Positions 1 through 8,423 are shown, counted from the first letter of the stretch. The stretch: 14,405 nt of DNA from Candidatus Nanopelagicales bacterium (GCA_018399515.1 JAGYOB010000159.1:1-14405), one strand, 5' to 3'. The notes: generated by a model from the letters alone, not told the origin. Numbers and translations: made by a program.

Positions 1-1
1 G

Positions 2-259
2 GCTACAGCCCGCCCGACCGCAGCCGTGATGAGCGCTGCCACGGCCGCAGCCCAGGGCGTATCGGATGCCGACTACATCCGCGTCGAAGGCCCGCGGGGC
101 TGGGTCGAGGTGCCCCTCGAACTCGATGAGGTCGCTCACGACACCGTGTGGCTGCCGATGCATTCTCCGGGGTGCTCGATCCTGCTCGACCTCGGTGCGC
201 GACCCGGGGACATCGTGCGCGTGGAGCGCGCCGCCACATCGATGGAGGCATCGGCATGA
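2..259 (+). CDS. nuoG: NADH-quinone oxidoreductase subunit G, C-terminal end (partial)
   Basis: Only the last 85 residues of the frame are present; the gene enters from the left edge. The visible part is the C-terminal molybdopterin-dinucleotide-binding-like beta domain that ends NuoG, with the segment VWLPMHSPGC (visible residues about 49-58) followed by LGARPGDIVRVE. This matches the usual actinobacterial NuoG ending, where a 'VWLP..SPG' strand precedes a 'GDxVRV' strand. NuoG is the large iron-sulfur subunit of the peripheral arm and carries electrons from the NADH module toward the quinone module. None of its cysteine clusters lie in this fragment. The TGA stop overlaps the nuoH ATG (ATGA, 256-259), which implies translational coupling. 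Identity rests on the C-terminal motif plus perfect gene order with nuoH-N. Confidence 0.88.
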   Translation, partial: ATARPTAAVMSAATAAAQGVSDADYIRVEGPRGWVEVPLELDEVAHDTVWLPMHSPGCSILLDLGARPGDIVRVERAATSMEASA

Positions 260-1602
260 CTGAGACCTATGGGTTGTTCGGGCAGGACCCCTGGTGGATC
301 GTGGTCATCAAGGCGGTCGGGATCTTCGTCCTGCTGGTGCTGCTGACGTTGTTCACCATCTGGTGGGAACGACGGGTCGTCGCCCGAATGCAGAACCGTG
401 TCGGGCCCAACCGCGTCGGCCCCTTCGGGCTGCTGCAGTCGCTCATGGATGGCATCAAGTTGGCGTTGAAGGAGGAAATCATCCCGCGCACCGCGCACCG
501 GGCGGTGTACTGGTTGGCTCCGGTGATCTCGGCGACGATGGCTTTCATTGCATTCGCGGTGATCCCCTTCGGTCCGACGGTCAGCATGTTCGGGGTCGAG
601 ACCCCGCTGCAGTTGACCGACTTCCCCGTCTCGGTTCTCTATGTGCTCGCCATCGCCTCGATCGGTATCTACGGAATCGTCCTCGCCGGTTGGTCATCAG
701 GGTCCACGTATCCGCTGCTGGGTGGGTTGCGGTCGTCGGCCCAGATGATCTCCTACGAACTGGCGATGTCCATGTCCTTCGTCGCGGTGTTCCTCTACGC
801 GGGAACGATGTCAACCTCGGGGATCGTCGCCGCGCAGGAGCCGATCTGGTATGCGGTCATCCTGCTGCCCTCGTTCCTCATCTACGTCACCTCCATGGTC
901 GGCGAGACCAACCGCGCCCCCTTCGATCTCCCCGAAGCCGAGGGTGAGCTCGTCGGCGGTTTCCACACCGAGTACTCCTCGTTGAAGTTCGCCCTGTTCT
1001 TCCTCGCCGAGTACATCAACATGGTGACCGTGTCGGCCCTCGCGACGACCCTCTTCCTCGGGGGATGGCGGGCACCGTGGCCGATCAGCATCTGGGAGGG
1101 CGCGAACACCGGATGGTGGCCGATGCTGTGGTTCCTGGTCAAGGTCCAGTTGTTCATCTTCGTGTTCATCTGGTTGCGCGGGACCTTGCCACGCTTGCGC
1201 TACGACCAGTTCATGCGCTTCGGCTGGAAAGTTCTGATCCCGGTTTCGCTGGTGTGGATCGTCGTTGTTGCCACCGCACGTGTGGTTCGCAATGAGTTCT
1301 CCGTCGCCACGGAAGACATCCTGATGTGGGGCGCCGGTCTGCTGGTCGTGGTCGTCATCGCATCATGGGTGCTGGCCTTGCGGGCATCCAAGCGGGAGCG
1401 CGAGGCTGAACGTGCCGCCGCCCGGGAAGCCGCAGCGCCGTTCGACGCGATGACCGGTGGCTATCCGGTGCCCCCACTTCCCGGTCAGCAGTTCACGTAT
1501 ACAACGCGATCAGCGCAGCGTGCGGGGGTAGGTGCGGCGTCGGCGCCGATTCTGGGGACGCAATCGGGGACTGGGAGCCAAGAGGAGTCCGACGATGCCT
1601 GA
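256..1602 (+). CDS. nuoH: NADH-quinone oxidoreductase subunit H
   Basis: This is the 448-residue membrane subunit that anchors the peripheral arm and forms much of the quinone tunnel. About nine hydrophobic helices are visible (roughly residues 15-36, 86-107, 125-147, 163-184, 197-216, 243-268, 290-308, 325-343 and 354-374). Signature blocks are WERRVVARMQNRVGPNRVG (37-55) and the acidic quinone-site loop GETNRAPFDLPEAEGELVGG (216-235), which continues into FHTEYSS. Past residue 375 comes a charged, then Pro/Gly-rich tail containing GGYPVPPLPG (401-410). That tail makes the protein longer than the roughly 325-residue E. coli form and is typical of Actinobacteria. The start at 256 is chosen because GGAGG (244-248) lies 7 bases upstream, the ATG overlaps the nuoG stop, and the protein then begins MTETYGLFG; an in-frame GTG at 148 would only add nuoG-overlapping sequence. 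The 3' end overlaps nuoI by 8 bases. Confidence 0.97.
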   Translation: MTETYGLFGQDPWWIVVIKAVGIFVLLVLLTLFTIWWERRVVARMQNRVGPNRVGPFGLLQSLMDGIKLALKEEIIPRTAHRAVYWLAPVISATMAFIAFAVIPFGPTVSMFGVETPLQLTDFPVSVLYVLAIASIGIYGIVLAGWSSGSTYPLLGGLRSSAQMISYELAMSMSFVAVFLYAGTMSTSGIVAAQEPIWYAVILLPSFLIYVTSMVGETNRAPFDLPEAEGELVGGFHTEYSSLKFALFFLAEYINMVTVSALATTLFLGGWRAPWPISIWEGANTGWWPMLWFLVKVQLFIFVFIWLRGTLPRLRYDQFMRFGWKVLIPVSLVWIVVVATARVVRNEFSVATEDILMWGAGLLVVVVIASWVLALRASKREREAERAAAREAAAPFDAMTGGYPVPPLPGQQFTYTTRSAQRAGVGAASAPILGTQSGTGSQEESDDA

Positions 1603-2170
1603 GTTGCCATCCGCAGTCCGCGGGTTCGGAGTCACCTTCAAGACGATGTTCAAGCGGGTTGTCACCGAGGAGTATCCCGAACAGGCTGATCGATTCCCGC
1701 CGAAGCCGCGATTCCATGGCCGCCATCAACTCAATCGCTGGGCCGACGGTCTGGAGAAGTGCATCGGGTGCGAATTGTGCGCCTGGGCCTGCCCGGCCGA
1801 TGCGATTTTCGTCGAAGGCGCCGATAACACCGAGGAAGGCCGATACTCACCCGGTGAGCGATATGGCCGGGTGTATCAGATCAACTACCTGCGGTGCATC
1901 TTCTGTGGTCTATGCATCGAGGCCTGTCCGACCCGAGCGTTGACCATGACGAATGAATTCGAGCTCGCTGACGACAATCGTGCGGATCTGATCTACACCA
2001 AAGACGAGCTCCTCGCCCCGTTGTTGCCCGGCATGCTCGCGCCACCGCACGACATGGTGCCGGGCACGACCGAAAAGGACTACTACGCCGATAAGGTCAC
2101 CGGAGCCGTTGCCGAACAGGAGCGGTCGGCAGAGGCAGATCGGGAAGGCTCTCAGGAGGCGTCATCGTGA
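1595..2170 (+). CDS. nuoI: NADH-quinone oxidoreductase subunit I (2x[4Fe-4S] ferredoxin-like)
   Basis: This 191-residue iron-sulfur subunit carries clusters N6a and N6b and passes electrons to N2 near the quinone site. Two classic 8-iron ferredoxin motifs are intact: C56-x2-C59-x2-C62-x3-C66-P and C101-x2-C104-x2-C107-x3-C111-P. The block EKCIGCELCAWACPADAIFV (54-73) is almost diagnostic. A hydrophilic C-terminal tail of about 60 residues follows the second cluster, as is usual in Actinobacteria. The start at ATG 1595 is preferred because AGAGGAG (1581-1587) stands 7 bases upstream and the resulting N-terminus MPELPSAVRGFGVTF matches the family; an open frame extends 21 codons further back into nuoH but has no reason to be used. 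The gene overlaps nuoH by 8 bases and nuoJ by 4. Confidence 0.97.
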   Translation: MPELPSAVRGFGVTFKTMFKRVVTEEYPEQADRFPPKPRFHGRHQLNRWADGLEKCIGCELCAWACPADAIFVEGADNTEEGRYSPGERYGRVYQINYLRCIFCGLCIEACPTRALTMTNEFELADDNRADLIYTKDELLAPLLPGMLAPPHDMVPGTTEKDYYADKVTGAVAEQERSAEADREGSQEASS

Positions 2171-3003
2171 TCGAGCAGATCGGCACGGGCGAGGCCGTCG
2201 TGTTCTGGGTCTGCGCCGTGCTCTCGGTCGTGGGCGCCCTGGGCTTGATCCTGTCCCGACGAGCGGTGCACAGCGCCCTCTGGTTGGCCTTGACGATGAT
2301 CAGCCTCGCGGTGCTCTACATCGCCAATGCCGCACCGTTCCTGGGAATGGTGCAGATCATCGTCTACACCGGCGCGGTGATGATGCTGTTCTTGTTCGTG
2401 CTGATGGTCGTGGGCGTCGATGCATCCGATTCGCTCGTGGAGACCATCCGCGGGCAGCGCTGGGCGGCTATCGTGCTGGGCCTGGGCTTCGGCATGCTGT
2501 TGACAGCAGGAATCGCCAATGCCCTTGCCGGTGTCGGGATGACCGGGCTCGACAGTGCCAACTCCCAATATGGCGGCAATGTCGAAGGCCTCGCTCGCCT
2601 GCTGTTCTCCGATTATCTCGTGGCGTTCGAGATCGTCGCGGCGTTGCTGATCGTGGCTGCGGTCGGCGCACTGGTGCTGGCTCATCGCGAGAAATGGCAG
2701 CCCAAACTCACCCAGCGCGACCTCGCGATCCAACGCGTTCGGACCGGGTTGCACCCGGGCAATCAGGCCCCTCCGGGCGTCTACGCCCGCCACAACTCCG
2801 TCGACACCCCCGCCCTGCTGCCCGACGGGAGCATCGCCGAGCAGTCGGTACCGGAACCTCTTCGCGTGCGTGGTGACCTGCGTCCGGTGGATACCGCTGC
2901 CATCACCGAGACCGCCGAGTTGGCCGCGGGCGGTGCCGCCGACGGGCCGGTCGAGCACCCTGTCGCCGATGACCCAGGTTCGTCACCGGGGGAGGGGCGA
3001 TGA
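2167..3003 (+). CDS. nuoJ: NADH-quinone oxidoreductase subunit J
   Basis: This 278-residue membrane subunit of complex I has five predicted helices in its first ~175 residues (about 10-30, 36-55, 60-83, 99-121 and 148-172). The helix GMVQIIVYTGAVMMLFLFVL (60-79) is the conserved third helix, whose pi-bulge region with Tyr67 takes part in coupling quinone reduction to proton pumping. After the last helix there is a hydrophilic tail of about 100 residues (175-278) rich in Pro, Ala, Asp and Glu, absent from the shorter E. coli protein but common in Actinobacteria. The start is a GTG that overlaps the nuoI stop (GTGA, 2167-2170), with a strong AGGAGG at 2154-2159, 7 bases upstream. The stop overlaps the nuoK ATG. 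Confidence 0.96.
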   Translation: MIEQIGTGEAVVFWVCAVLSVVGALGLILSRRAVHSALWLALTMISLAVLYIANAAPFLGMVQIIVYTGAVMMLFLFVLMVVGVDASDSLVETIRGQRWAAIVLGLGFGMLLTAGIANALAGVGMTGLDSANSQYGGNVEGLARLLFSDYLVAFEIVAALLIVAAVGALVLAHREKWQPKLTQRDLAIQRVRTGLHPGNQAPPGVYARHNSVDTPALLPDGSIAEQSVPEPLRVRGDLRPVDTAAITETAELAAGGAADGPVEHPVADDPGSSPGEGR

Positions 3004-3299
3004 ATCCGGAGAATTACATCGTCCTCGCCGGTGTGCTGTTCACCATCGGCGCTATCGGAGTCATGGTCCGACGTAACGCCATCGTGGTTTTCATGTCGGT
3101 GGAACTCATGCTCAACGCGGCCAATCTGGCTTTCGTGGCCTTCGCACGAATGAACGGGAACCTCGACGGTCAGGTGGTGGCGTTCTTCGTCATGGTTGTG
3201 GCCGCTGCCGAAGTGGTGGTGGGTCTGGCGATCATCGTGACCGTGTTCCGGTCGCGCCGCTCGGCCTCCATCGACGAACCGAACCTGCTGAAGTACTGA
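3000..3299 (+). CDS. nuoK: NADH-quinone oxidoreductase subunit K
   Basis: This 99-residue, three-helix, MrpC-like membrane subunit forms part of the central charged axis for proton translocation. The two functionally required membrane glutamates are present: Glu35 in FMSVELMLNAANL (31-43) and Glu71 in VVAAAEVVVGLAI (66-78), corresponding to Glu36 and Glu72 of E. coli NuoK. Length and composition are normal for the family. The ATG overlaps the nuoJ stop (ATGA, 3000-3003) and is preceded by a G-rich ribosome site, GGAGGGG at 2991-2997. This is the last gene before the only sizeable gap in the operon. Confidence 0.97.
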   Translation: MNPENYIVLAGVLFTIGAIGVMVRRNAIVVFMSVELMLNAANLAFVAFARMNGNLDGQVVAFFVMVVAAAEVVVGLAIIVTVFRSRRSASIDEPNLLKY

Positions 3300-3361
3300 T
3301 CCGATGGTCGCTCCTGCGGCCCCCAACATGAGGAATACGACGTGACGAACGAGGAGGCGCC
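3300..3361 (+). other. nuoK-nuoL spacer with two chained mini reading frames
   Basis: These 62 bases are the only non-overlapping junction inside the nuo block. They contain ATG AGG AAT ACG ACG TGA (3328-3345), coding MRNTT. A GTG at 3342 overlaps that stop as GTGA and starts a seven-codon frame, VTNEEAP, whose TGA (3363-3365) in turn overlaps the nuoL GTG at 3362. GAGGAA (3330-3335) sits 6 bases before the GTG at 3342, and GAGGAGG (3351-3357) sits 4 bases before the nuoL GTG. No promoter or hairpin terminator is evident. The mini frames may be chance or the remnant of an earlier nuoL start; no product is claimed. Confidence 0.5.
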
Positions 3362-5302
3362 GTGATCGGGAACGGCGCTGTCATTGCGGCTGACGTCGCT
3401 CCGGTACTGGAGCCGTTGACCGCGGCGACGGGTATCTTCGCCTGGATCTGGCTGCTCATCGCCCTGCCGCTGGTCGGAGCGATCGTGCTGCTGACCACCG
3501 GAAGGTGGACGAACAGGTTCGGGCACTTCATCGGGGTGGCCACCGTGGTCATCGCGGCGATCCTGGCCATCGCGATGCTGATCGAGATGATGGGCCGTCC
3601 CGCTGATGCGCGAGCCTTCGAGCAGACGCTGTACTCGTGGGTCTTCGCAGGGCAGTTCCAAGTCGACGTCGCTTTCCAACTCGACCAGCTATCGATGGTG
3701 TTTGTTCTCCTGATCACGATCGTGGGCTCGCTCATCCACATCTATTCGATCGGCTACATGGCTCACGACCCCGATCGACGCCGGTTCTTCGGCTTCTTGA
3801 ACCTGTTCGTAGCGGCAATGCTCCTGCTGGTCCTGGCGGACAACTACCTGCTGCTCTATGTCGGTTGGGAGGGTGTCGGTCTAGCCTCGTTCCTGCTGAT
3901 CGGCTTCTGGCAGTACAAGCCGAGTGCGTCGGCGGCAGCGAAGAAAGCCTTCGTGATCAACCGTGTGGGCGATGTCGGCCTGAGCCTGGCGATCATGCTG
4001 ATGTTCGTCACGTTCGGGTCGGTGACTTTCGAGTCGGTGTTCTCCTCAGCCGGGGAGGCCAGCGATTCGACCCTGACCTGGATCGGCTTGCTTCTGCTCC
4101 TCGCCGCGGCGGGTAAATCCGCTCAGTTCCCCCTGCAAGCATGGCTGCTCGATGCGATGGAAGGTCCGACTCCGGTATCGGCTCTCATCCACGCGGCCAC
4201 GATGGTCACCGCCGGTGTCTACCTGATCGTGCGCAGCAATGCGATCTACGACCGGACGGTCTTTGCCGCGACCGCGGTGGTGGTCATCGGTGTCATCACC
4301 ATGATCATCGGTGCGATTATCGGCTCGGCGAAGGACGACATCAAGAAGGCGCTGGCCGGATCGACGATGAGCCAGATCGGCTACATGGTCCTTGCAGCGG
4401 GGCTTGGGCCGGTCGGTTACGTCTTCGCGATCTTCCACCTGCTCACCCACGGTGTCTTCAAAGCCAATCTCTTCTTGAGCGCCGGATCGGTCATGCACGG
4501 CATGAACAACGGTGTCGACATGCGCCGATTCGGTGCCCTGAGAGCCGTCATGATGATCACCTTCGGTGCCTTCATGTTCGGCTACCTCGCGATCATCGGG
4601 ATTCCGCCCTTCTCCGGCTTCTACTCCAAAGACAAGATCATCCTTGCGGCCTTCGAGGTAAACCTCATTGCGGGCATCGCAGCAGTGATCGCTGCTGGAA
4701 TCACCGGTTTCTACATGACCCGTATGTTCACGATGACGTTCCTCGGCAAGGCTCGCTGGGACGATGATGCTCATCCGCACGAATCGCCAGCCGTCATGAC
4801 GATCCCGCTCATCGTTTTGGCTATCGGTTCCCTCGGTCTTGGGGCGTCGCTGTATTACTGGGGTGACATCGTCGAGTGGCTTGCTCCGGTTACCGGGTAC
4901 GAGTCAAGACCGATCGCCATCTCGACGACGCTGCTGGAGTTGATCACTCTCGCCACCGTGCTCATCGGCGTCGCGATAGCTGTCTTGATGTACGGCAGAT
5001 CGGTTCCCATCCAGCCACCGCAGAAGGTCTCTGTGCTCACCACCGCCGCTCGAAATAATCTCTATGATGACGCCACCAACGACATCGTCGCCGTGCGACC
5101 AACCTGGTACGCCGCGCGGTTCCTGGTGTGGTTCGACAACAGGATCGTCGACGGTGCCGTCAATGCATCGGCGGCATTCGTCGGGGGCGCATCGGGTCGA
5201 CTACGTCGACTGCAGAATGGCTTCACCCGCAGCTATGCGCTGGTGATGGTCATCGGAGTCATCGTGGTGTTCGGTGTCCTGGCCCTGGTGGGTCTGTCAT
5301 GA
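3362..5302 (+). CDS. nuoL: NADH-quinone oxidoreductase subunit L (proton-pumping, MrpA-like)
   Basis: This 646-residue distal antiporter-like subunit of complex I has about 16 hydrophobic helices, including the C-terminal lateral helix region that spans the membrane arm. Proton-path residues are in place: Glu170 in VGWEGVGLASFLLIG, Asp204 in NRVGDVGL, Lys252 in AGKSAQFPLQAWL, His277 in LIHAATMVTAGVYL, Lys367 in HGVFKANLFL and Lys423 in FYSKDKII. These correspond to the well-studied Glu144, Asp178, Lys229, Lys342 and Lys399 positions of E. coli NuoL. The start is a GTG at 3362, supported by GAGGAGG at 3351-3357. It gives a hydrophilic leader of about 24 residues before the first helix (about 25-47), so the exact start is less certain than the identity. 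The TGA stop overlaps the nuoM ATG (5299-5302). Confidence 0.96.
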   Translation: MIGNGAVIAADVAPVLEPLTAATGIFAWIWLLIALPLVGAIVLLTTGRWTNRFGHFIGVATVVIAAILAIAMLIEMMGRPADARAFEQTLYSWVFAGQFQVDVAFQLDQLSMVFVLLITIVGSLIHIYSIGYMAHDPDRRRFFGFLNLFVAAMLLLVLADNYLLLYVGWEGVGLASFLLIGFWQYKPSASAAAKKAFVINRVGDVGLSLAIMLMFVTFGSVTFESVFSSAGEASDSTLTWIGLLLLLAAAGKSAQFPLQAWLLDAMEGPTPVSALIHAATMVTAGVYLIVRSNAIYDRTVFAATAVVVIGVITMIIGAIIGSAKDDIKKALAGSTMSQIGYMVLAAGLGPVGYVFAIFHLLTHGVFKANLFLSAGSVMHGMNNGVDMRRFGALRAVMMITFGAFMFGYLAIIGIPPFSGFYSKDKIILAAFEVNLIAGIAAVIAAGITGFYMTRMFTMTFLGKARWDDDAHPHESPAVMTIPLIVLAIGSLGLGASLYYWGDIVEWLAPVTGYESRPIAISTTLLELITLATVLIGVAIAVLMYGRSVPIQPPQKVSVLTTAARNNLYDDATNDIVAVRPTWYAARFLVWFDNRIVDGAVNASAAFVGGASGRLRRLQNGFTRSYALVMVIGVIVVFGVLALVGLS

Positions 5303-6846
5303 ACTCTTTCCCGTGGTTGACGACCATCGGCGTCGTTCCCCTGCTGGGCAGCATCATCGTGATGCTGCTGCCCAGCACACGGACGACACTCGCCAAGCAG
5401 GTCGCACTCCTGGTCTCCCTGGTCACACTTGGCCTGACCATCGCGATGGCGCTGCAATTCAACGCTAACTCAACCGAACCGTTCCAGTTTGTTGAGAGCA
5501 CCCCATGGATTCCTGCGCTCGGCATCAGTTATTCCGTGGGCGTCGATGGCATCGGCCTGGTGCTCGTTGCTTTGGCGACGACGCTGGTGCCGGTGGTCAT
5601 TCTTGCTGGATGGAACGATGTCGAGACCTCAGCGGGCAACGGCAGCGTCAAAGGTTATTTCGCCCTGCTGCTCGTCTTGGAGACCCTCATGGTCGGGGTC
5701 TTCGCGGCAACCGATCTGTTCTTGTTCTACGTGTTCTTCGAAGCGATGCTCGTCCCGATCTATTTCCTCATCGGCCGCTATGGCGGCGCGCAACGCTCCT
5801 ACGCTGCGGTGAAGTTCCTCATCTATTCACTGGTGGGCGGGCTGTTCATGCTCGCGTCCTTGATCGGGGTCTACGTCGTGTCCGCGCGCCTTCTCGGGGA
5901 AGGCACGTTCGACTTCCTGTCCCTTGTGGGATTGGAGATGGACTCGACAACCCAGCGAATGCTCTTCCTCGGATTCTTCTTCGCCTTCGCGATCAAGGCC
6001 CCGCTGTGGCCGTTCCACACCTGGCTGCCCGATGCGGCCAAGGAGTCGACGCCGGCGACCGCGGTGCTCCTGATCGGCGTCTTGGACAAGGTCGGGACTT
6101 TCGGGATGATCCGCTACCTGCTGCCGATCTTCCCCGAAGCCTCGCAGTTCTATGCGCCCGTCGTGATCGGCATGGCCGTGATCGGAATCCTCTACGGCGC
6201 ACTCGTGGCGCTGGGTCAAAACGATATGAAGCGCCTGTTTGCGTACTCGTCCATGTCGCACTTCGGGTTCATCGCCCTGGGAATCTTCGTGTTCACCACG
6301 CAGGGCGGCTCGGGCTCGGTGTTCTACATGCTGGCGCACGGACTGTCGACGGCCGCACTGTTCCTCACCGGCGGCTTCTTGATGATGAGACGTGGTGGCT
6401 CAAGTCTCATCAGCGACTACGGCGGAGTGGCGAAGGTGGCTCCCGTGCTCGGCGGTTTCCTACTCTTCGCTGCGATGTCGTCCCTCGCCCTTCCGGGTTT
6501 GGCGAGCTTCGTCGGTGAATTCCTCGTGCTCCTGGGTGTGTTCTCCCAGTACATCTGGATCGGCGTCATCGCGACACTCGGCATCGTGTTCACGGCCGCC
6601 TACGTCCTGCGGTTCTATCAGCGCACGGCCACCGGTCCGGCGCCTGCCGCGATGGTCGATATGCCCGATGCCCGCGGCCGTGAGATCACCGCGCTGGCGC
6701 CCATCGTGTTGTTGACCCTCGTGTTGGGGATCGTGCCCGGCCCGGCACTTGAGGTGATCAATCCCGCTGTTGAGCGGACCTTGGAGATCGTCGGGGTGAG
6801 CGACCCGCCGCCGGCAATCGACATGGGCGAGGGGAGGCAGCCGTGA
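5299..6846 (+). CDS. nuoM: NADH-quinone oxidoreductase subunit M (proton-pumping)
   Basis: This 515-residue antiporter-like membrane subunit has about 14 helices. The essential charged residues are visible: Glu148 in FYVFFEAMLVPIYFLIG, Lys233 in AIKAPLWPFHTWLPDA, Lys264 in LDKVGTFGM, His321 and His347 in the central helices, and Glu407 in ASFVGEFLVL. They match the Glu144, Lys234, Lys265 and Glu407 set of E. coli NuoM. The start at 5299 is chosen because the ATG overlaps the nuoL stop and gives MNSFPWLTTIGVVPLLG, the normal NuoM N-terminus. The in-frame open region upstream to 5128 lies inside nuoL. The ribosome site is weak (GGTGGGT, 5287-5293), so expression probably depends on translational coupling to nuoL. 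The TGA stop overlaps the nuoN GTG (6843-6846). Confidence 0.96.
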   Translation: MNSFPWLTTIGVVPLLGSIIVMLLPSTRTTLAKQVALLVSLVTLGLTIAMALQFNANSTEPFQFVESTPWIPALGISYSVGVDGIGLVLVALATTLVPVVILAGWNDVETSAGNGSVKGYFALLLVLETLMVGVFAATDLFLFYVFFEAMLVPIYFLIGRYGGAQRSYAAVKFLIYSLVGGLFMLASLIGVYVVSARLLGEGTFDFLSLVGLEMDSTTQRMLFLGFFFAFAIKAPLWPFHTWLPDAAKESTPATAVLLIGVLDKVGTFGMIRYLLPIFPEASQFYAPVVIGMAVIGILYGALVALGQNDMKRLFAYSSMSHFGFIALGIFVFTTQGGSGSVFYMLAHGLSTAALFLTGGFLMMRRGGSSLISDYGGVAKVAPVLGGFLLFAAMSSLALPGLASFVGEFLVLLGVFSQYIWIGVIATLGIVFTAAYVLRFYQRTATGPAPAAMVDMPDARGREITALAPIVLLTLVLGIVPGPALEVINPAVERTLEIVGVSDPPPAIDMGEGRQP

Positions 6847-8378
6847 CCGATGTGCTGACCGCTCCCAGCATCGACTATCTCGCGCTGCTGCCGATGATCA
6901 TCGTGGGCGTCGCGGCGGTTGTTGGGGTGATCGTCGAAGCTTTCATCCCGCGTCGAGCGCGACGGGGCTTGCAGTTGACCATCGTCTTCGCTGCGCTGGT
7001 GGCCTCGCTGATCATTCTTGTCTCGAATGCGGGGATACGGGTGATCACCGGCGGGCTGGCGATCGACGGACCGAGCATCTTCCTGCAAGGACTCATCCTT
7101 GTCGTATCGATCGTCGCGGCGATGCTCATCGCTGAACGCAGCGTCGATCCCGCCGGAGATGCGTTCGCGCCGCGGGTCAGTTCACTGCCGGGTTCGGACG
7201 AGGAACGTGAACTCACGCGTCGAGGGTTCGCCCAGACAGAGGTCTGGCCCCTCATGCTGTTCGCCGTTTTGGGGATGATGATCTTCACCGCGGCCAATGA
7301 CCTGCTGATCATGTTCATCGCACTGGAGATCATGTCCCTTCCGCTGTACCTGATGGTGGGTATGTCACGGCGTCGGCGGCTGCTGTCTCAGGAAGCCGCA
7401 CTTAAGTACTTCGTGCTCGGGGCCTTCTCATCGGCCTTCTTCATCTTCGGTGCGGCGTTGCTGTATGGCTATTCCGCGAGCATCACCCTCCCCGGTATTG
7501 CAGAGGCGCTGGCCGCGAAGCCGGGGGAGTCGGGCTTGGTGATCGCCGGCTTCGCGCTCGTCGTGGTCGGCCTGCTGTTCAAGATCGGGGCAGTTCCCTT
7601 CCACCAATGGGTTCCCGATGTGTACCAGGGATCGCCGAGCCCCATCACTGGGTTCATGGCTGCCGCGGTGAAGGTCGCTGCATTCGGCGCACTTCTACGG
7701 TTCCTCTACGTCGCCTTCGGGGGTACGCGATGGGACTGGGCGCCGGCGCTGTGGGTGGTGGCCATCGCCACCATGCTGCTCGGATCGATCGTGGCTCTCA
7801 CCCAGACCGACATCAAGCGCATGCTGGCTTACAGCTCGATCGCGCAGGCCGGTTTCATCCTCGTCGGTGTGATTGCCACGAACCCCGAGGGGGTGGCAGC
7901 GGTGATGTTCTATCTCGCCGCCTACGGATTCGCCACGCTCGGTGCGTTCGGCGTGATCAGCCTGGTTAGGGAGCAAAGCGGCGGCGAGGCGACGCACCTG
8001 TCGAAGTGGGCTGGTCTCGGACGTCGCTCACCGTTGCTCGCCGCAATCCTGTCCCTGTTCATGCTGTCCTTCGCAGGCATCCCGCTGACCAGCGGATTCA
8101 TCGGGAAGTTCACTGTCTTCGAAGCTGCGATCATCGGGGATGCGACCCCGCTGGTGATCGTGGGTGTGGTGGCGAGCATCATCGCTGCGTTCTTCTATAT
8201 CCGCGTGATCGTGCTGATGTACTTCACTGAACCCGGGGAGGACGCACCGACAGTGGCGGTCCCCTCAGCCTTCACCACGCTGGCGATCTCCGTTGCTGCG
8301 GCTGTCACGGTGGCCCTTGGAGTGCTTCCCCAGCCTGTGCTCGACCTCGTCGAGCGCGCCGATGTGTTCCTTCGGTAG
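6843..8378 (+). CDS. nuoN: NADH-quinone oxidoreductase subunit N (proton-pumping)
   Basis: This 511-residue antiporter-like subunit sits next to NuoK in the membrane arm. Key residues are Glu162 in FIALEIMSLPLYLMVG, Lys188 in EAALKYFVLGAFSSAFF, Lys247 in LLFKIGAVPFHQWVPDVYQG, Lys277 in AAAVKVAAFG and Lys422 in FIGKFTVF. They correspond to Glu133, Lys217, Lys247 and Lys395 of the E. coli protein. A hydrophilic loop at about 99-133 (rich in Asp, Glu, Arg, Pro) is inserted between two helices and is a lineage feature of actinobacterial NuoN. The start is a GTG overlapping the nuoM stop, with GGGGAGG at 6831-6837. It is the last nuo gene; a 45-bp gap without a clear terminator separates it from the prenyl synthase gene. 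Confidence 0.96.
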   Translation: MTDVLTAPSIDYLALLPMIIVGVAAVVGVIVEAFIPRRARRGLQLTIVFAALVASLIILVSNAGIRVITGGLAIDGPSIFLQGLILVVSIVAAMLIAERSVDPAGDAFAPRVSSLPGSDEERELTRRGFAQTEVWPLMLFAVLGMMIFTAANDLLIMFIALEIMSLPLYLMVGMSRRRRLLSQEAALKYFVLGAFSSAFFIFGAALLYGYSASITLPGIAEALAAKPGESGLVIAGFALVVVGLLFKIGAVPFHQWVPDVYQGSPSPITGFMAAAVKVAAFGALLRFLYVAFGGTRWDWAPALWVVAIATMLLGSIVALTQTDIKRMLAYSSIAQAGFILVGVIATNPEGVAAVMFYLAAYGFATLGAFGVISLVREQSGGEATHLSKWAGLGRRSPLLAAILSLFMLSFAGIPLTSGFIGKFTVFEAAIIGDATPLVIVGVVASIIAAFFYIRVIVLMYFTEPGEDAPTVAVPSAFTTLAISVAAAVTVALGVLPQPVLDLVERADVFLR

Positions 8379-8423
8379 TACCGTCGACAACACCATCGAC
8401 TGAACTCTGAAGGGACCTCCACG
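8379..8423 (+). other. short spacer between nuoN and the prenyl synthase gene
   Basis: The 45 bases hold the ribosome binding site AAGGGA (8410-8415) for the GTG at 8424. They also hold a weak inverted repeat, GTCGA (8383-8387) with TCGAC (8396-8400) and an 8-base loop. There is no T-run after it, so it does not look like an intrinsic terminator. I see no convincing -35/-10 pair, so read-through from the nuo operon into the prenyl synthase gene is the simplest reading. Confidence 0.5.

Noticed and set aside
2152..2958. A 268-codon open frame on the - strand opposite nuoJ.
   Set aside because: Its product is rich in His, Gln, Asp and Arg with no recognisable domain, the typical look of an antisense frame in GC-rich DNA; nuoJ on the + strand is certain.
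5505..6518. A 337-codon + strand frame inside nuoM.
   Set aside because: It is Arg/Gly/His-rich and out of phase with the clear NuoM protein, so it is a frame shadow.
8383..8400. The inverted repeat GTCGA-N8-TCGAC after nuoN as a terminator.
   Set aside because: The stem is only five base pairs and no T-run follows it.
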